Source of the DNA: Streblospio benedicti
Lineage: Eukaryota > Annelida > Polychaeta > Spionida > Spionidae
Direction of reading: 5' to 3'
NCBI GenBank assembly: GCA_019095985.1
Contig: CM032661.1
Location: forward strand, 16,434,313 to 16,498,312
DNA: 64,000 nucleotides
The position numbers were made by a program, and so were the translations under genes. Positions 26,744 to 39,662 of this stretch are shown in pieces. The stretch's first letter is position 1, and each line of letters starts with the position of its first letter. Below the pieces are notes generated by a model. It did no database searches. It had not been told where the DNA came from and saw only the letters and a list, made by a program, of their open reading frames with translations.

Positions 26744-28078
26744 TGTGCAGTCATCTAGACCTACAATGCAAATGTCTCCTACGTAAGTTGTTTCATGTTG
26801 TTCTCGTATCATTTTACCCTTTTTCATACTGTTTTTACAAGTAAGACAACTTATAGCAATTTGTCTTTCTAAAGTGTCACGGACCATTCATTCTGAATTG
26901 AGTGTGGGAACAGTGATTTTTTTAAAAAGATATCCTAGACAAATTAATCCATAATCCTATTACTAAGTGGTAAACATTTAAAAATGCTGAGTATTTCTGA
27001 ATATTCGTGTACAATCTATATGATGAAATCAGCATTTATAGAGGCTCCAGAAGTGTTTGTCTTGGATGTAAAATTGTCAACATGCCAAGGTTCGTGGATG
27101 TTTGTATTTTGCAATTTTGTTTCCTGTAAGCTGGGGCGGGAAACACTCATCATTGGTGAACTAAATTATACAGCCAGATCATACATTCATACAATAGTGA
27201 GTTCTCAAAGCAAATTAGGTGTGCCACCATAAGATAACTTAGATCTTGTAATTACACTTCATCTTGCCACAGCAAGGTATCATCTATCAAATTCTATAGA
27301 TAGATGTGTGGTCTAATGACCACCTTCTCAGGGGAAGATGATTACACTTGTATTACGCAAATTACAATGTATTTTCCATTTACATTTGTATTATAAATGG
27401 CTCGAAGTAGACTTCCTTTGATATTTTTGGCGATCACAACGCATACATGTATTTAACATTTGAAAAAGCTGCACAATCTAGTCTAAACGGATACATCATG
27501 TATTATGTGTTTTTTTCCAATTACTTTCGAAACAACATGTGATCAACCGTCCAATGAAACATGGCTATAAATAAAAACAGAAACATAATTTTGAGAATAT
27601 TATCAACTATGATTCAAGATTACGGTACTATATATGAATGCTGAAAGTAATAAACCAAATTTGTTTATCTTTTAATGAGACACAATGTTGCTTCTAAAGA
27701 AGCACATTTACAACTTATTTTTTGCCAAATCAAACATAAATAAAATAATTGCATAGTTGTGTCAGTTTTAATATACAAATAATGAGTATGTCATACTGAA
27801 TTTCAAAGGGCTGCTATCGTATATAATTTGAAATTAATTATACATAACATAAAAAAGCGAAAACACATCTACAAAGTGATGACATACAGTTTCATATTTT
27901 ATCAAACAATCTTATTTACACAATGAAATGGTTTAAATCATGAAGTATATCAACACAACTAATTGTAATAAGTAGTGCTGTTGTAAATTACAATTATTTT
28001 GATATTACAAAAATGCTGAGATGAGAAATTGTGATATCACTTCCTCTGGTTGAGCCCTTTATGCAAATGTGTTGAAAA
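26744..28078. other. No gene recognised
   Basis: AT-rich sequence downstream of the BRI3-like gene, probably including its 3' UTR. No exon is supported and no clear poly(A) signal could be assigned on the minus strand. Confidence 0.3.
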
Positions 28079-31000
28079 TCAAACACCAGTACTTTGAACA
28101 TATCCACACGTGTCACATTTCTGGAAAAAAGTTATGTTACTTTACATAAGCAAAGAAAGAAATAACAATAGCTTTAAATCTCCCACTGGGACGATGTCAC
28201 TTTTGCTCAATATGGATAGTATGATTGAATTAAACCAGGACAAGATTCCACTTATTTTATCCATTTAACTTGTCAAAAGTTGTGGGAGAGAGTTGGAACG
28301 TATTGCTTGGACAATGAAATGATTTTATACTATCAAATGATTCAATTATGGAAAAAATGTTTAAAGTGCAGGTTGACTGCAAGTCCATAACCTGATGTAA
28401 GTTTTCCCTTTCTTATCTGGCTAGACGGTGCACACTATGAGACCATTATACTTACCTTGTCCCTCAGTAAAAGACAGCAGATGATGCCAAAAGGGAAGCA
28501 GAGGACGGCCAGCACAAGCCCAATGAGACTCCAGCCTTCACGGATAACACCTCGCTGCGAACCATAAAATATTATCATTTAATCATGCATAAAATATAGG
28601 AAGCGAGTGCATAATTGATTAAAACATAAGACAAATATGTGTTCAACTAATATTTTCACATGATAAAAATTGCTTTAAGCGTAGCAAGAAAAGTTATTTG
28701 GAGGTTCATAAAGAGTGCAGCGATTTCTTTGTGACATTTGTCCAAATGCTCTCTCATGATGGACGATGTTATACATACGTGTACCACCTTGAATTCAGCT
28801 TTGTCCAATCCAAATTACTTCACGCCTGCGAAACAATGTTACAGTAGGAAGCACTCACCCTGCATCTAGGACAGCCTCCAGGAATAATCTGTATGGCAAC
28901 TGCTGGCACAGCTGACTCAGGAGGGAACACTGTGTCAAAGTCACATCTACAATAACAGATTCCACACCATGCAATCAGTTATCAGTTTTGGCGTGTGAAA
29001 CAGCTTTTGGCGTGGGTGCAAAGCAGCTTTGGCGTGGTAAGTGACCATAGATTTTTATTCACAATATAAAATTGATCCCTACAAACTAATAAGTAGAGAA
29101 AAATGGTTGATTTTGTTTGCATTGAGAATGGGAATATATCTGCTTATACTTAAGCCAGGTTTTTTATCTTGACATGGACCAGTTGGAATGCTATCGGCTG
29201 CAAAAATTAGAACCCCAGATGTTTCTGAAAATTTTGCCAATGTAAATAGGTATTTAGAACCCCAGATGTTTCTGAAAATTTTCCAATGTAAATAGGTATT
29301 TTCTAGCTACACCCAGACATGTCTTTGAAAAGTGTATACATCAGACTCTCGGCACATAGCACACATGCATGCGATCAGGCATTCTAGAGCCGTCTGCCCA
29401 TAGAAAAATGACTTTTTCTTTGTCAGTTATATGTAACAAGGTTTGGCGTGGAGGGCAAAACAAGTTTGGTGTGGTGTACTGACGATCTAGTGTCTGAATC
29501 CAACTGGAAACATGCCCTCATGTTCAATGTATTTCATACTTATAGGCGCAGGGTCAATTTATAGACAAAGATAAAACATCAGTGGTCACTCTAAGCCATA
29601 TGATAAACATTTTTGTTGTTTTTTCGAAGTGCTGGTTAGATGTCAACATAATATTGAATGAAGTGTAAAAAGGCCCTTTCATTGAAAAAAAAAAAAAAAA
29701 ACAAAAAAAAAAAAAACAAAATACCCAGGTGCATTTCACACTAGAATTATGTAACTCTATATTTGCACGTAGCAAATTCCCTTTTGATGTATCAACCATA
29801 GTCCTTGTCATATATCATAACATTTCTTAATACATGACATCCCTGACACTATGAAACTGTAAACTTACTGGTGGAAAAAATATGATAAATCTAATTTGCG
29901 CCAACATAATCTATAAAACCATTGTCATGGTATATTATCAGTCATTGACATTGTATAATAAATTCCATTATCTAAGTATGAGAACGTTATTAGTTTATTT
30001 CAATTGAAATGTAGACGAAGCTGATGCATTTAATATGAAGACTTGACGTATGTATTACTATAAATTGCTTTAAAGTTTAGTTGTATGGCTAAGATACACA
30101 TCACATGAAACTTAGAATCACACGCCAAACTCGGGGTGCTTGAAAAGTGCATACACGCCAAAACTTGTTTCCGGGTAAAAAAAATTAAAATCATTTTATT
30201 GCCTTTATACTAAAAGGTAAACGAAAAGCTTTGCAGATGGTATACTTGGCATACTGATTTACATGTATGCACATGTCAAATGAAAATTATTATTAGTTAA
30301 TAGCTATTACATGTCCTTTACAAAACGTGACTGTGCAGAGAGTAAAGGGGTACAATTTTGTGTCCACAATTATAGAAAATTGGTTGCAGTGAGGAAAGGT
30401 TTGATGTTCTCTACACCACCAGAAATGTTTAGTATTCTCAATGCACACCATTTTAGCAGACAAAACAAGCCAAGATTACCTACCAGACAGCAAATGCAAC
30501 GAGCAGGACTACGTATTCCTGGACTTACCACGCCAAAACTGCTTTGCACCCACGCCAAAAGCTGTTTCACACGCCAAAACTGATAACTGATTGCATGAAA
30601 TGTCTACCAACACAAACTTTCATATTATCTTATATAACACTGATCAACACTACTCAATAGAATTTGTATCACCATGAAATTGTCTGATTTCTTTCAGATT
30701 TTTTAAATATATTAGGAAGACTGAGGCCACCATTTTTGAATCTTGATCTCGCGAGATCCATAGCGTACAGCCTTTCGTTTCTTCCTCTTTTTCAACTCCT
30801 TTTTTAGGAGAACGCCTTCAGACCAGAACAGTCAGTATGGTAGCTTGAGCATGTTAATTTTGTCCCTATCTTATTATCATAATATGCTATAACGTGAACG
30901 GTCGCTTTTTATGGGTTTGCCATATCTTTTTATATCAGTCTATACACTAATGATCAATTTAATTACCTAAAGGGCACCATCGGCTTTCACGGCTTGATCA

Positions 31001-31518
31001 CCCACACTACATTTGCCCCCTCCCCTTTTCCCACCAAAATACTTCATTTTCATAGGGATTTTCATGAAATCCTGTAAGTGCGCCTCCTCTTTTCTTTATG
31101 TCCGCTCTCCCCCCCCCTTTCCGAAAACCTGGATCTGCCTATGTACTTTTCTATGTACCCGCTCCTTGTGCATGTACACGTACGTTTTGCCTGATTTGAC
31201 TTGTCATTTCAAAATACGCATGTTGTATGTTTGATTTGATTTTTTTTTCTTAAAACTTTTAAAAGGAACTTTCATCCTCAGTTTCTGTTACGTGTTAGTA
31301 AGACGTTCAAAATGTGGTAGATTTTGCCTCAATATAATGGCCACTGCAAGAATATTTGGTAAAACGAAAACAGCCATATACCCTTTCTGTGGTGGCTTGA
31401 AACCCGGGCCAGGGCCAGAGTAGGCTGGGGGAGGATAGGGTGGAGGGGATGCTTGTGGAGCTGGAGCCTGTGCCACAGGCTGTGGAGGTCCAGCCTCAGG
31501 ACTAGGAGGAGTGGACAT
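28079..31518 (-). CDS. BRI3: Brain protein I3 (BRI3) family protein, first paralogue
   Basis: Four coding exons with compatible phases: 31382-31518, 28859-28946, 28456-28554 and 28079-28120; 121 residues, close to human BRI3 (125). Exon 1 encodes a Pro-rich N-terminus with PPPY and PPAY motifs (likely WW-domain or ubiquitin-ligase ligands). Exon 2 ends in the family mark GGCPRCR. Exon 3 encodes the hydrophobic segment (IGLVLAVLCFPFGIICC), and exon 4 ends the protein with CDTCG, matching the CxxC..membrane..CxxCG layout of BRI3. The family consists of small endolysosomal membrane proteins; the precise activity is not established. An acceptor-like TTTAATTACAG lies just before the ATG, so a 5' UTR exon is likely further upstream. 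Intron 1 contains a 1.6-kb transposon ending 21 bp from the exon 2 acceptor. Confidence 0.9.
28968..30597. mobile_element. Inverted-repeat transposon with TTTGGCGTG motif clusters, 1.6 kb
   Basis: The left end catgcaatcagttatcag (28968) is the reverse complement of the right end, which finishes at 30597. The terminal repeats extend about 75 bp and each contain three tttggcgtg words. Inner inverted motif pairs lie near 29445-29480 and 30120-30170. No transposase is visible, so the unit is non-autonomous. It occupies most of intron 1 of the BRI3-like gene, and its left end lies only 21 bp from the acceptor of exon 2. Confidence 0.75.
29208..29301 (+). repeat. Two-unit tandem repeat, 47 bp
   Basis: A unit starting tagaaccccagatgtttctg is present twice in direct succession, with one base missing in the second unit. 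It lies inside the inverted-repeat transposon. Confidence 0.85.
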
Positions 31519-34500
31519 GGCGCTGTAATTAAACACAAATAAGCAGTCTCCCAGTCAAGGCCTCAATAATTATTCTTCAGCAGGACTTTAAGTAACTTTA
31601 GAAACGTACTAGTATTCCCTAAAAGTTACTGATACATTCCGCACATCACATGTTGTCATGTACTCACCTGCTATTAAGCAAAACTTATGTTGTTTGTGTA
31701 TAATCAGACACCATTTTCCATTTCAAACACCGCCCAAAAGCAGTACCAAGATCTTGATACTTGTTTTTTAGACTTCCCAGAACCAGTTCTCTAGATACGT
31801 CATTATGGGGGTAATTGTAGCGTGAATTTACGTTGAACGTTCACAGCCCAGTGGGCAGTCTGAGCAGAGATAGTTTAACGAGATACGCAACACGTTCATA
31901 TCTGCGTTCCCGGCAGGTGCGAGGCAGTTGCCCGGGAGAGGATGGTCAACGAACGCCGTCTCTTGTACTAATGAATAGGAAATTGGTTGATTTTGACGTG
32001 ATATATTTGCATTTCATGATTAGAAATACAAATAGCTATGACTGAGGAAGTCATTCAATATACTATGGTCTACAACATACAGACCATATTTAGGCGCTGA
32101 TATCTCCGAAAAAACTTACAAATCATGTTGTTTAGCCATAGTCTCAGACCAGAACAGTGATTGTCAAACACATGGCGACCATGTGATTCATTTCCCTATA
32201 AACTATTCAGTTTAAAACAATTACCCAGATTTATATATATGAAGTGGAATTGCATATTACCAGATTATTTCCATCAGAATTATACATTAATACGACAACC
32301 GTGTGTTGATGTTTTTGTCAAATAATCGATAGTTATAACAGAGCGGAGATTAGTCACTTGTCACTTGCATGCTTGTAATTTGCAGAGGTTTACTGACAAC
32401 TTAAAAAAATTATCATAGACAATCGTAAGACACTTAAATTTGATGCAGATTCTTATTTCCACACATTCAGTTCGTACTTTTTACATTTGGTAAAGAAACG
32501 TCCATTGATCCCATCACATAGTCACATGATGTTCACGTGTGCTGTCAAAAATCCACTACGATTGTGTTGACCATTTTGACTAGCAAAGTTTGCATGGTCG
32601 AATGTCCTGCTATTTCATGATAATTGGTAACTGGTTAGAAACGAATGTTCATGTAGATTCCATACATAGTAATAAAATATTTTTTGGGGCAGGTATGGAT
32701 GAGATACGTATATCTATTACCGAACCAGCGTTTGACAATGCACAGCCATACGGTGAAAAATTTATTAGGGAGAAAAAGTGTCCATATTTTTTGCTTAGTA
32801 TTTCAGTGAAACCCGGGCTGAAAACATTTAATTAATACATATGGGAATCTAAGGTGTGACGTTTCCAACCATCAATATAAAAATTTAGTAGCATATTATA
32901 CTACTAAACTTTGAAGGTAAATGGCATTATAATTAAGCACATTTGACAAGCTGATTGTTCTATGCCTACAATAAATGTTATTCTTCAGAGTTTCTATCAA
33001 GACTTTATTAACGTACTATCTCATGAAAAAGAAAACTACTCACTGTTGTTTATACATGTGTGTACTATTTTTAATTTAACTTATCATATAAAGTCATATA
33101 ATAAGTTTTTTTTGGTCATCTTCCATTTCATTCACCTATGAATACGAAAGCAGTACAACCATCCCCGACGTCGCACCTGCCAGCACCTGTTCTCTATTTT
33201 ACGTCCACTATAGGAAATTGTAGCGTTACCTCTCTTGGTAATGCTCTTTGGTCTGAGTTGCCAAGTGAGTTCTTTCACTGATTCCATTCAAAACATTATA
33301 GTTTAATTAATCAAATAGACATGGTCCCATTTACATACACACCACGTCCATTAAAGTAAAAAAAATACATACAGTTTTGTAATTTTTCTTTCTTTCTATG
33401 CTATAATTTAAATAATCAAGAACGTTGAAAAATGTTCAAAGCGGTTTTAATGTTAAAAAGCTTTTCAGCTCTACAGGGCGCTAATCATAATAATACATAT
33501 ACATAGAGGGTATGGCAATGTACAAATACCCTTTATTACATTTTTATTTTTTAGTATATTACTATTTTTATTTTGTATTATTTTGTTGGTTATACGTGTA
33601 GTTTTACCCAGTGTGCAATTTATGGTGGAATCTGTAATCCAGTCCCATGTATGTTTTAGTTTCAGTGTCCTCCTTCCACCTTCGTCGGTTTAAAATATGC
33701 GTAGAACGTCCTTAATTCCCAGTGCTGTACAGTGTTTCAATTATTTGTCACATTACTTGTTAAATGTAACTGCAGTTGATTTTTTTAACTAATTTGATGT
33801 GCTTTAATCACTGTAGCCATGTCTCACAAGGGGCCGGCAACTGGGAATTAGGGTAGCTAAACTGGATGAAAAATTGTTACTAAATCAAGATTTTGCCATG
33901 TTAGCCAACTGTCTCAGCCTTCATGGCCGTTTTAATACGAACGGCGGGAGCCCTCCCAATATTTCTAGGAACATTATCGATCGGTCCACTCTTGTACGCT
34001 CCCCGCCGCGTATTGGGAGCAGATGTTGGGCAGATGCTCGTCAGATATAATATGCTCGTCAGATAAAACGTTGCCGTAGGCGCACCTTTAGTGTATGATG
34101 GTTACATTAAGGCTATGTCCCATTCGTGAAGCGTCTGAATAGCGTCAAGGTACTAGGGAAATGCATGGCATAAAATCTATAGCCATCCTATCCTCACAAA
34201 AATATGACCTTTGTGCACTCATGAAAAAGCGCCAAGGCGACATAGTGTCCGCGTCAAAAAAGCAGACAAAAGCGGACAAAAGCGGCTGATTAGAGTAAAA
34301 ACTCGAAGGCTTAGCAAATTATCAGCTATTCACACGTTTTTCTGACGTTTTTCAACTGCTTTAATACTCTAAATGTCTGCTAACTTGACCCCAATATGTT
34401 GATTTTCTGCTTTCCATCTGCTCTTGTCTGCTCCCAAGTCTGAATACCGTCAGAATAGCGTCTGAATAGCATGTTGTTAGCGTAAAAAAAATATAGTTTT

Positions 34501-35795
34501 TTCCCAGCTCTGTACGCTTTTGCAGCCCAAAGACCAAAAGCGGAAAGAATTGAAAAAAAAATCAATAATTTTCCTAGAAATGTTTTTAGGTATCCAAATA
34601 GCGAACATAAAGCGTCAAAAAGGCGACAAAGTAGCGGGTGGATTAGGACTGTTGGCGTGGGTTTGTGTACGAGACATATTTTCTACATTTTACACGCTAT
34701 CCAGACGCTTTTCTGACTCAAGTCTCAGTAAAATAGAGCCATTAAGCAGCTCGTCAACGTATTTTTGACATTGTTCAGCGGGTAGCAGTGTGGACTCCGC
34801 TCAAGTGCGGGTTGAATGCCACGCAGGCGCCCAGTTGCGGTTCGCTTTGTGCGGAGACTTTTTTGTGCGTCGCGTTTACGCTGACCTTCCGTTGACTGTC
34901 AGCTGACTGTCTGCTAATCGTCCACTGGTTTTGCGCTGACTGTGCGTCGACTATGGGCTGGAAAAAAGTATCAATTAATGCCAAAATGGGTTATCTGGCA
35001 GCAAATTGTCGACGCACAACTCGATTTGCACAAGCGAATGTCTGCGTGGAGAAAACATGGGACACCCGCTACATTTGAGGACAGCTAACCCAAACATAAT
35101 TACGAGGTGGCAGCAATTTTAAAGGAGTGTATACACTGTAGATGCCAAGCACTTCATGTAAGAAGGGGCTAAAATATATCACAGTGGTCTACTCGAGTAT
35201 CTATAGCAACGCAGCTTAAAGAAGCCATGTTAATATGTGAGAATATATCCTGAACAGGGTTATCTTTGCTTCCCAAAGCTATAGAACTTGCATCACATAT
35301 CGTGTAAATCTCTCCACCATTCAGGCAATCTAGCTCATTAGGCTGCCTCACAGGGCCTTGTTACCAACGTATAACAAACGGAGGCACTAATGAAGGGCCC
35401 CTGAGCGAGCACAACCTGCCAACATTTCACAGCTCGTTATGTAGACACACTGCTCTCTTTTGTTGCTTCAGCAATAGGGTAACTAAGGAACTTTAAACAG
35501 CATACACAACAAACCTCTACATGATAACCTTCTATGATTATAAGGCCAAAATATACTGTTGTATAGTTATAAAGTATCCAATAGCATAAGTTAATTTCTT
35601 TGTGAGTAATGTATCCAAGGTGGGTTGTGTGTGTGTGTGGGGGGCGCAAACGACCGGCTTGCATAATATATCTGAAAAAAAAATAAACACCTAGTGTAGA
35701 GCAGCACACAGTGAGTAGTGTATTAAGATGTAACTATACAGAAGAACTCCCTGTGCAGTGATCTATACCCAGGCACGTAAATAAACCCAATTAAA
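30601..35795 (+). repeat. Tandem segmental duplication, copy A (5.2 kb)
   Basis: The segment starts tgtctaccaacacaaacttt at 30601 and ends near the block cagtgatctataccc. It matches 35917-39662 in the same order and orientation. Copy A includes the intact first coding exon of the BRI3-like gene, a MITE remnant, and about 1.4 kb (31867-33262) and 0.6 kb (33893-34517) that are absent from copy B. Matching parts differ by many small indels as well as substitutions. It may be a true tandem duplication or an assembly artefact. Confidence 0.8.
31014..31143. repeat. MITE-like repeat (CATAGGCAGATCCAGG family), one end only
   Basis: The right end cctggatctgcctatg is present, ending at 31143, and the C-rich interior matches the copy at 36382-36534. 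The left terminal repeat is missing here, although the sister copy in duplication B keeps it. Confidence 0.65.
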
Positions 35796-36381
35796 AAGGA
35801 TCCATGACAAAAATATGAAGCAAAGATGGCGACTAAACCTGTCTGAATTTTCATTATTTATCATCATTTTTCTCACCTATTTATGCAAATGATGTGCAAA
35901 TGATGGCATCAAAATGTCTACCAACACAAACTTTCATATTATCTATATAACACTGATCAACACTACCTCAATAGAATTTAAAATACCATGAAATTGTCCC
36001 ATTTCTTTCAGATTTTTAGATATATTGTGAAGACTGAGGCCACCATTTTGAATCTTGATCTCGCGAGATCCATAGCGTACAGCCTTTCGTCTCTTCCTCC
36101 TTTCTTCAACTCCTTTTTAGGAGAACGCCTTCAGACCAGAACAGTCAGTATGGTAGCTTTGAGAGCATGTTAATTTTGTCCCTATCTTATTATCATAATA
36201 TGCTATAACGTGAACGGTCGCTTTTATGGCTTTTGCCATATCTTTATATATATCAATCTATACACTAATGATCAATTTAATTATCCAAAAGGGGCATCAT
36301 CGGCTTTCACGGCTTGATCACCCACACTACATTTACAAGTCCTTGTTCATACCAACATACAGTTGAGCTTTAGTCTTATGT

Positions 36382-36534
36382 CATAGGAAGATCCAGGGGG
36401 GGCTGCGCCCCTCCCCCTTTTCCCACTAAAATACTTCATTTTCATAGGGATTTTCATTAAATCCTTTTAAGTGCGCCCCCTTTTTTCTTTATGTCCGTCC
36501 CCCCCCTTTTTTCCAAAACCTGGATCTGCCTATG
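36382..36534. repeat. MITE-like repeat (CATAGGCAGATCCAGG family), two-ended copy
   Basis: Ends cataggaagatccagg and cctggatctgcctatg enclose a C-rich centre of about 120 bp. It is the duplicated counterpart of the one-ended copy at 31014-31143. Confidence 0.7.
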
Positions 36535-36771
36535 GACTTTTATCCTGCTTGTGCGTTTTCCCTGATTTGACTTGTCATTTCAAAATACGCATGCTGTATG
36601 TTTGATTTGATTTCTTTTTTAAAAACTTTTAAAAGGAACTTTCATCCTCAGTTTCTGTTACGTGTTAGTAAGACGTTCAAAATGTAATGGTAGATTTTTA
36701 GTCAATATAATGGCCACTGGCACTGGCACTGCATGAATAATTTGTAAAACGAAAACAGCCATATAGTATAC

Positions 36772-36900
36772 CCTTTCTGTGGTGGCTTGAAACCCGGGCC
36801 AGGGGCCAGAGTAGGCTGGGGAGGATAGGGTGGAGGTGATGCTTGTGGAGCTGGAGCCTGTGTCACAGGCTGTGGAGGTCCAGCCTCAGGAGGAGGACAT
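36772..36900 (-). pseudogene. Dead copy of BRI3-like exon 1
   Basis: This is the duplicated counterpart of the coding exon at 31382-31518. The Pro-rich coding sequence is recognisable (GPPQPV.QAPAPQASPPPYP, then PGPGFKPPQKG). A small deletion just after the ATG brings a stop at the fifth codon, and further indels shift the frame. The donor-side sequence is altered by an inserted TA. No duplicated exons 2-4 are seen between 35917 and 39662. It is likely a non-functional by-product of the duplication, unless the indels are assembly errors. Confidence 0.75.
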
Positions 36901-39662
36901 GGCGCTGTAATTAAACACAAATAAGCAGTCTCCCAGTCAAGGCCTCAATAATTATTCTTCAGCAGGACTTTTTAAGTAACTTTAGAAACGTACTAGTCTT
37001 CCCTAAAACATACAATGTTACTGATACATTCCGCACATCACATGTTGTCATGTACTCACCTGCTATTAAGCAAAACTTATGTTGTTTGTGTATAATCAGA
37101 CACCATTTTCCATTTCAAACACCGCCCTCGAAAAGCAGTACCAAGATCTTGATACTTGTTTCTTTAGACTTCCCAGAACCAGTTCTCTAGATACGTCATT
37201 ATGGGGTAATTGTAGCGTGAATTTACGTTGAACGTTCACAGCCTAGTGGGCAGTCTGAGTTCCAAGTGAGTTCTTTCACTGATTCCATTCAAAACATTAT
37301 AGTTTAATTAATCAAATAGACATGGTCCTATTTATATACACACTTACGTCCATTAAAGTAAAAAAATACATACAGTTTTTGTACTTTTCTTTCTTTCTAT
37401 GCTATAATTTAAATAATCAAGAACGTTGAAAAATGTTCAAAGCGTTTTAATGTTAAAGCTTTTCAGCTCTACAGGGCGCTAATCATAATAATACATATAC
37501 ATAGAGGGTATGGCAATGTACCCTTTATTACATTTTATTTTTTTAGTATATTACTATTTTTATTTTGTATTATTTTGTTGGTTATACGTGTAGTTTTACC
37601 CAGTGTGCAATTTATGGTGGAATCTGTAATCCAGTCCCATGTATGTTTTAGTTTCAGTGTCCTCGTTCCACCTTCGCCGGTTTAAAATATGCGTGAGAAT
37701 CCTTGTCGCACTGCTGTACAGTGTTTCAATTATTTTCTATTACTTGTTAAATGTAACTGCAGTTGATTTTTTAACTAATTTGATGTGCTTTAATCAAAGC
37801 CATGTCCCACTTGGGGCCGGCGCACTGGGAATTAAGTTACGCTAAACTGATGAAAATTGTTAGGAAATCAAGATTTTGCAGCCCAAAGACCAAAAGCGGA
37901 AAGAATTGAAAAAATCAATAATTTTCATAAAATGTTTTTGAGAGCGTCCCAATATTTAGAACATAAAGCGTCAAAAGGCGACAAAGTAGCGGGTGGATTA
38001 GACTGTTGGCGTGGGTTTGTGTAGAAGACATATTTTTTAACAAATCCAGAACCTTTTTCTGAAGGCTCTGAAGATAGAGTCAAGGTAAGAAAATGTCAAC
38101 GTATTTTTGACATATGTTCAGCGGGTGGGTGCACTCATGAAAAAGCCAACAGACGCCCGCTGCGGTTCGCTTTGGGTTTGTGTCGTTTAAAATTGTTTAC
38201 GCTGACCTTCCGTTGACTGTCATTTACGTCTGCTGACGTTTTTCCACTGGTTTAATGCGCTTTGTCTGCGTCGACTCAAGGCTCAAAATTCCAAATGGTT
38301 ATCTGGCAGCAAATGGTCGACGCACAGAATAGCCCGATTTTGTTAGCGAAAAATATGTTTTTCCCAGGCTAACGTGACAGCGCCTTTACATTTTGAGGAC
38401 TGTGCTTGAAACAAATAATAATTTCCTAGAAATGTTTTAAGAATTCAAATAGCACTGTAGATGCAAAAGGCACTTCATATCAAGTTGGGGCTAAAATATA
38501 TCACAGTGGCTCCAGACGCTTTCAAGTATCATTAGCAACGCAAGAAAAGCCGGGTTGAAGAGGCGCCCGGTTGCGGGAGACTTTGTGCAAAGTCGCGTTT
38601 ACGCTGACCTTCCGTTGACTGTCAGCTGACTGTCTGCTAATCGTCCACTGGTTTTGCGCTGACTGTGCGTCGACTATGGGCTGGAAAAAAGTATCAATTA
38701 ATGCCAAAATGGGTTATCTGGCAGCAAATTGTCGACGCACAACTCGATTTGCACAGAAAATCCTAGAATGTCTGCGTGGAGGCTAATGGGACACCGCCTT
38801 TACATTTTGAGGACTGTGCTTAAACATAATTACGAGGTAGCAAGCAATTTTAAGAATTCATATACACTGTAGATGCCAAGCACTTCATATCAAGAAGGGG
38901 CTAAAATATATCACAGTGGTCTACTCAATTATCTATAGCAACGCAAGCAAAAGCCATGTTAATGTGTAAGAATATATCCTGAACAAAGGTTATCTTTGCC
39001 ATCCCAATATGAACACATCATATCGTGTAAATCTCCACCTACTCTCCGCCATTCAAGGCAATCTAGCTCACATTAGGCTGCCTCTAGGGCCTTGTTACCA
39101 ACGTATAACAAACGGAGGCACTAATGAAGGGCCCCGGAGCGAGCACAACCTGCCAACATTTCACAGCTCGTTATGTAGACACTGCTCTCTTTTGTTGCTT
39201 CAGCAATAGGGTAACTAAGGAACTTTAAACAGCATACACAACAAACCTCTACATGATAACCTTCTATGATTATATACAAAATATACTGTTGTATAGTTAT
39301 AAAGTATCAATAGCATAGTTAATTTCTTTGTGAGTAATGTATCCAAGGTGGGTTGTGTGTGTGTGGGGGGGGGGGGCGACCGGCTTGCATAATATATCTG
39401 AAAAAAAATAAACACCTGGTGTAGGGCAGCACACAGTGAGTTCAAACGTTTAGTTACACTGCTTTTCTACTACTAACAAAAGTCTACATAAAAAAAAATA
39501 ATGACACAATCTTATGCCGCAATACATTTTTGCACACCGGATGTCATCAGGCCTTGATTTTAAGTAGTTTTATTATTAAAGTGTATTAGATGTAACAAGC
39601 ACGTTGACTATACAGAAGAACTCCCTGTGCAGTGATCTATACCAGGCACGTAAATAAACCAA

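Larger units (their letters stand above)
35917..39662 (+). repeat. Tandem segmental duplication, copy B (3.7 kb)
   Basis: The start tgtctaccaacacaaacttt at 35917 and the end at the block cagtgatctatacc match copy A. Two large stretches of A are absent; the junctions fall in short words shared by both sides in A (tctgag and ttttgc). From about 38040 to 38560 the sequence is a patchwork of A-like fragments, followed at 38560-38900 by another, cleaner copy of A 34840-35130. A 120-bp block (about 39440-39600) has no match in A. Confidence 0.8.

Noticed and set aside
34080-35070. Region dense in AGCGTC/AAAGCG words with possible ATGTCCCAT..ATGGGACAC inverted ends
   Set aside because: The end match is only about 9-11 bp and the internal words are irregular. 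A transposon is possible but I cannot support the boundaries.
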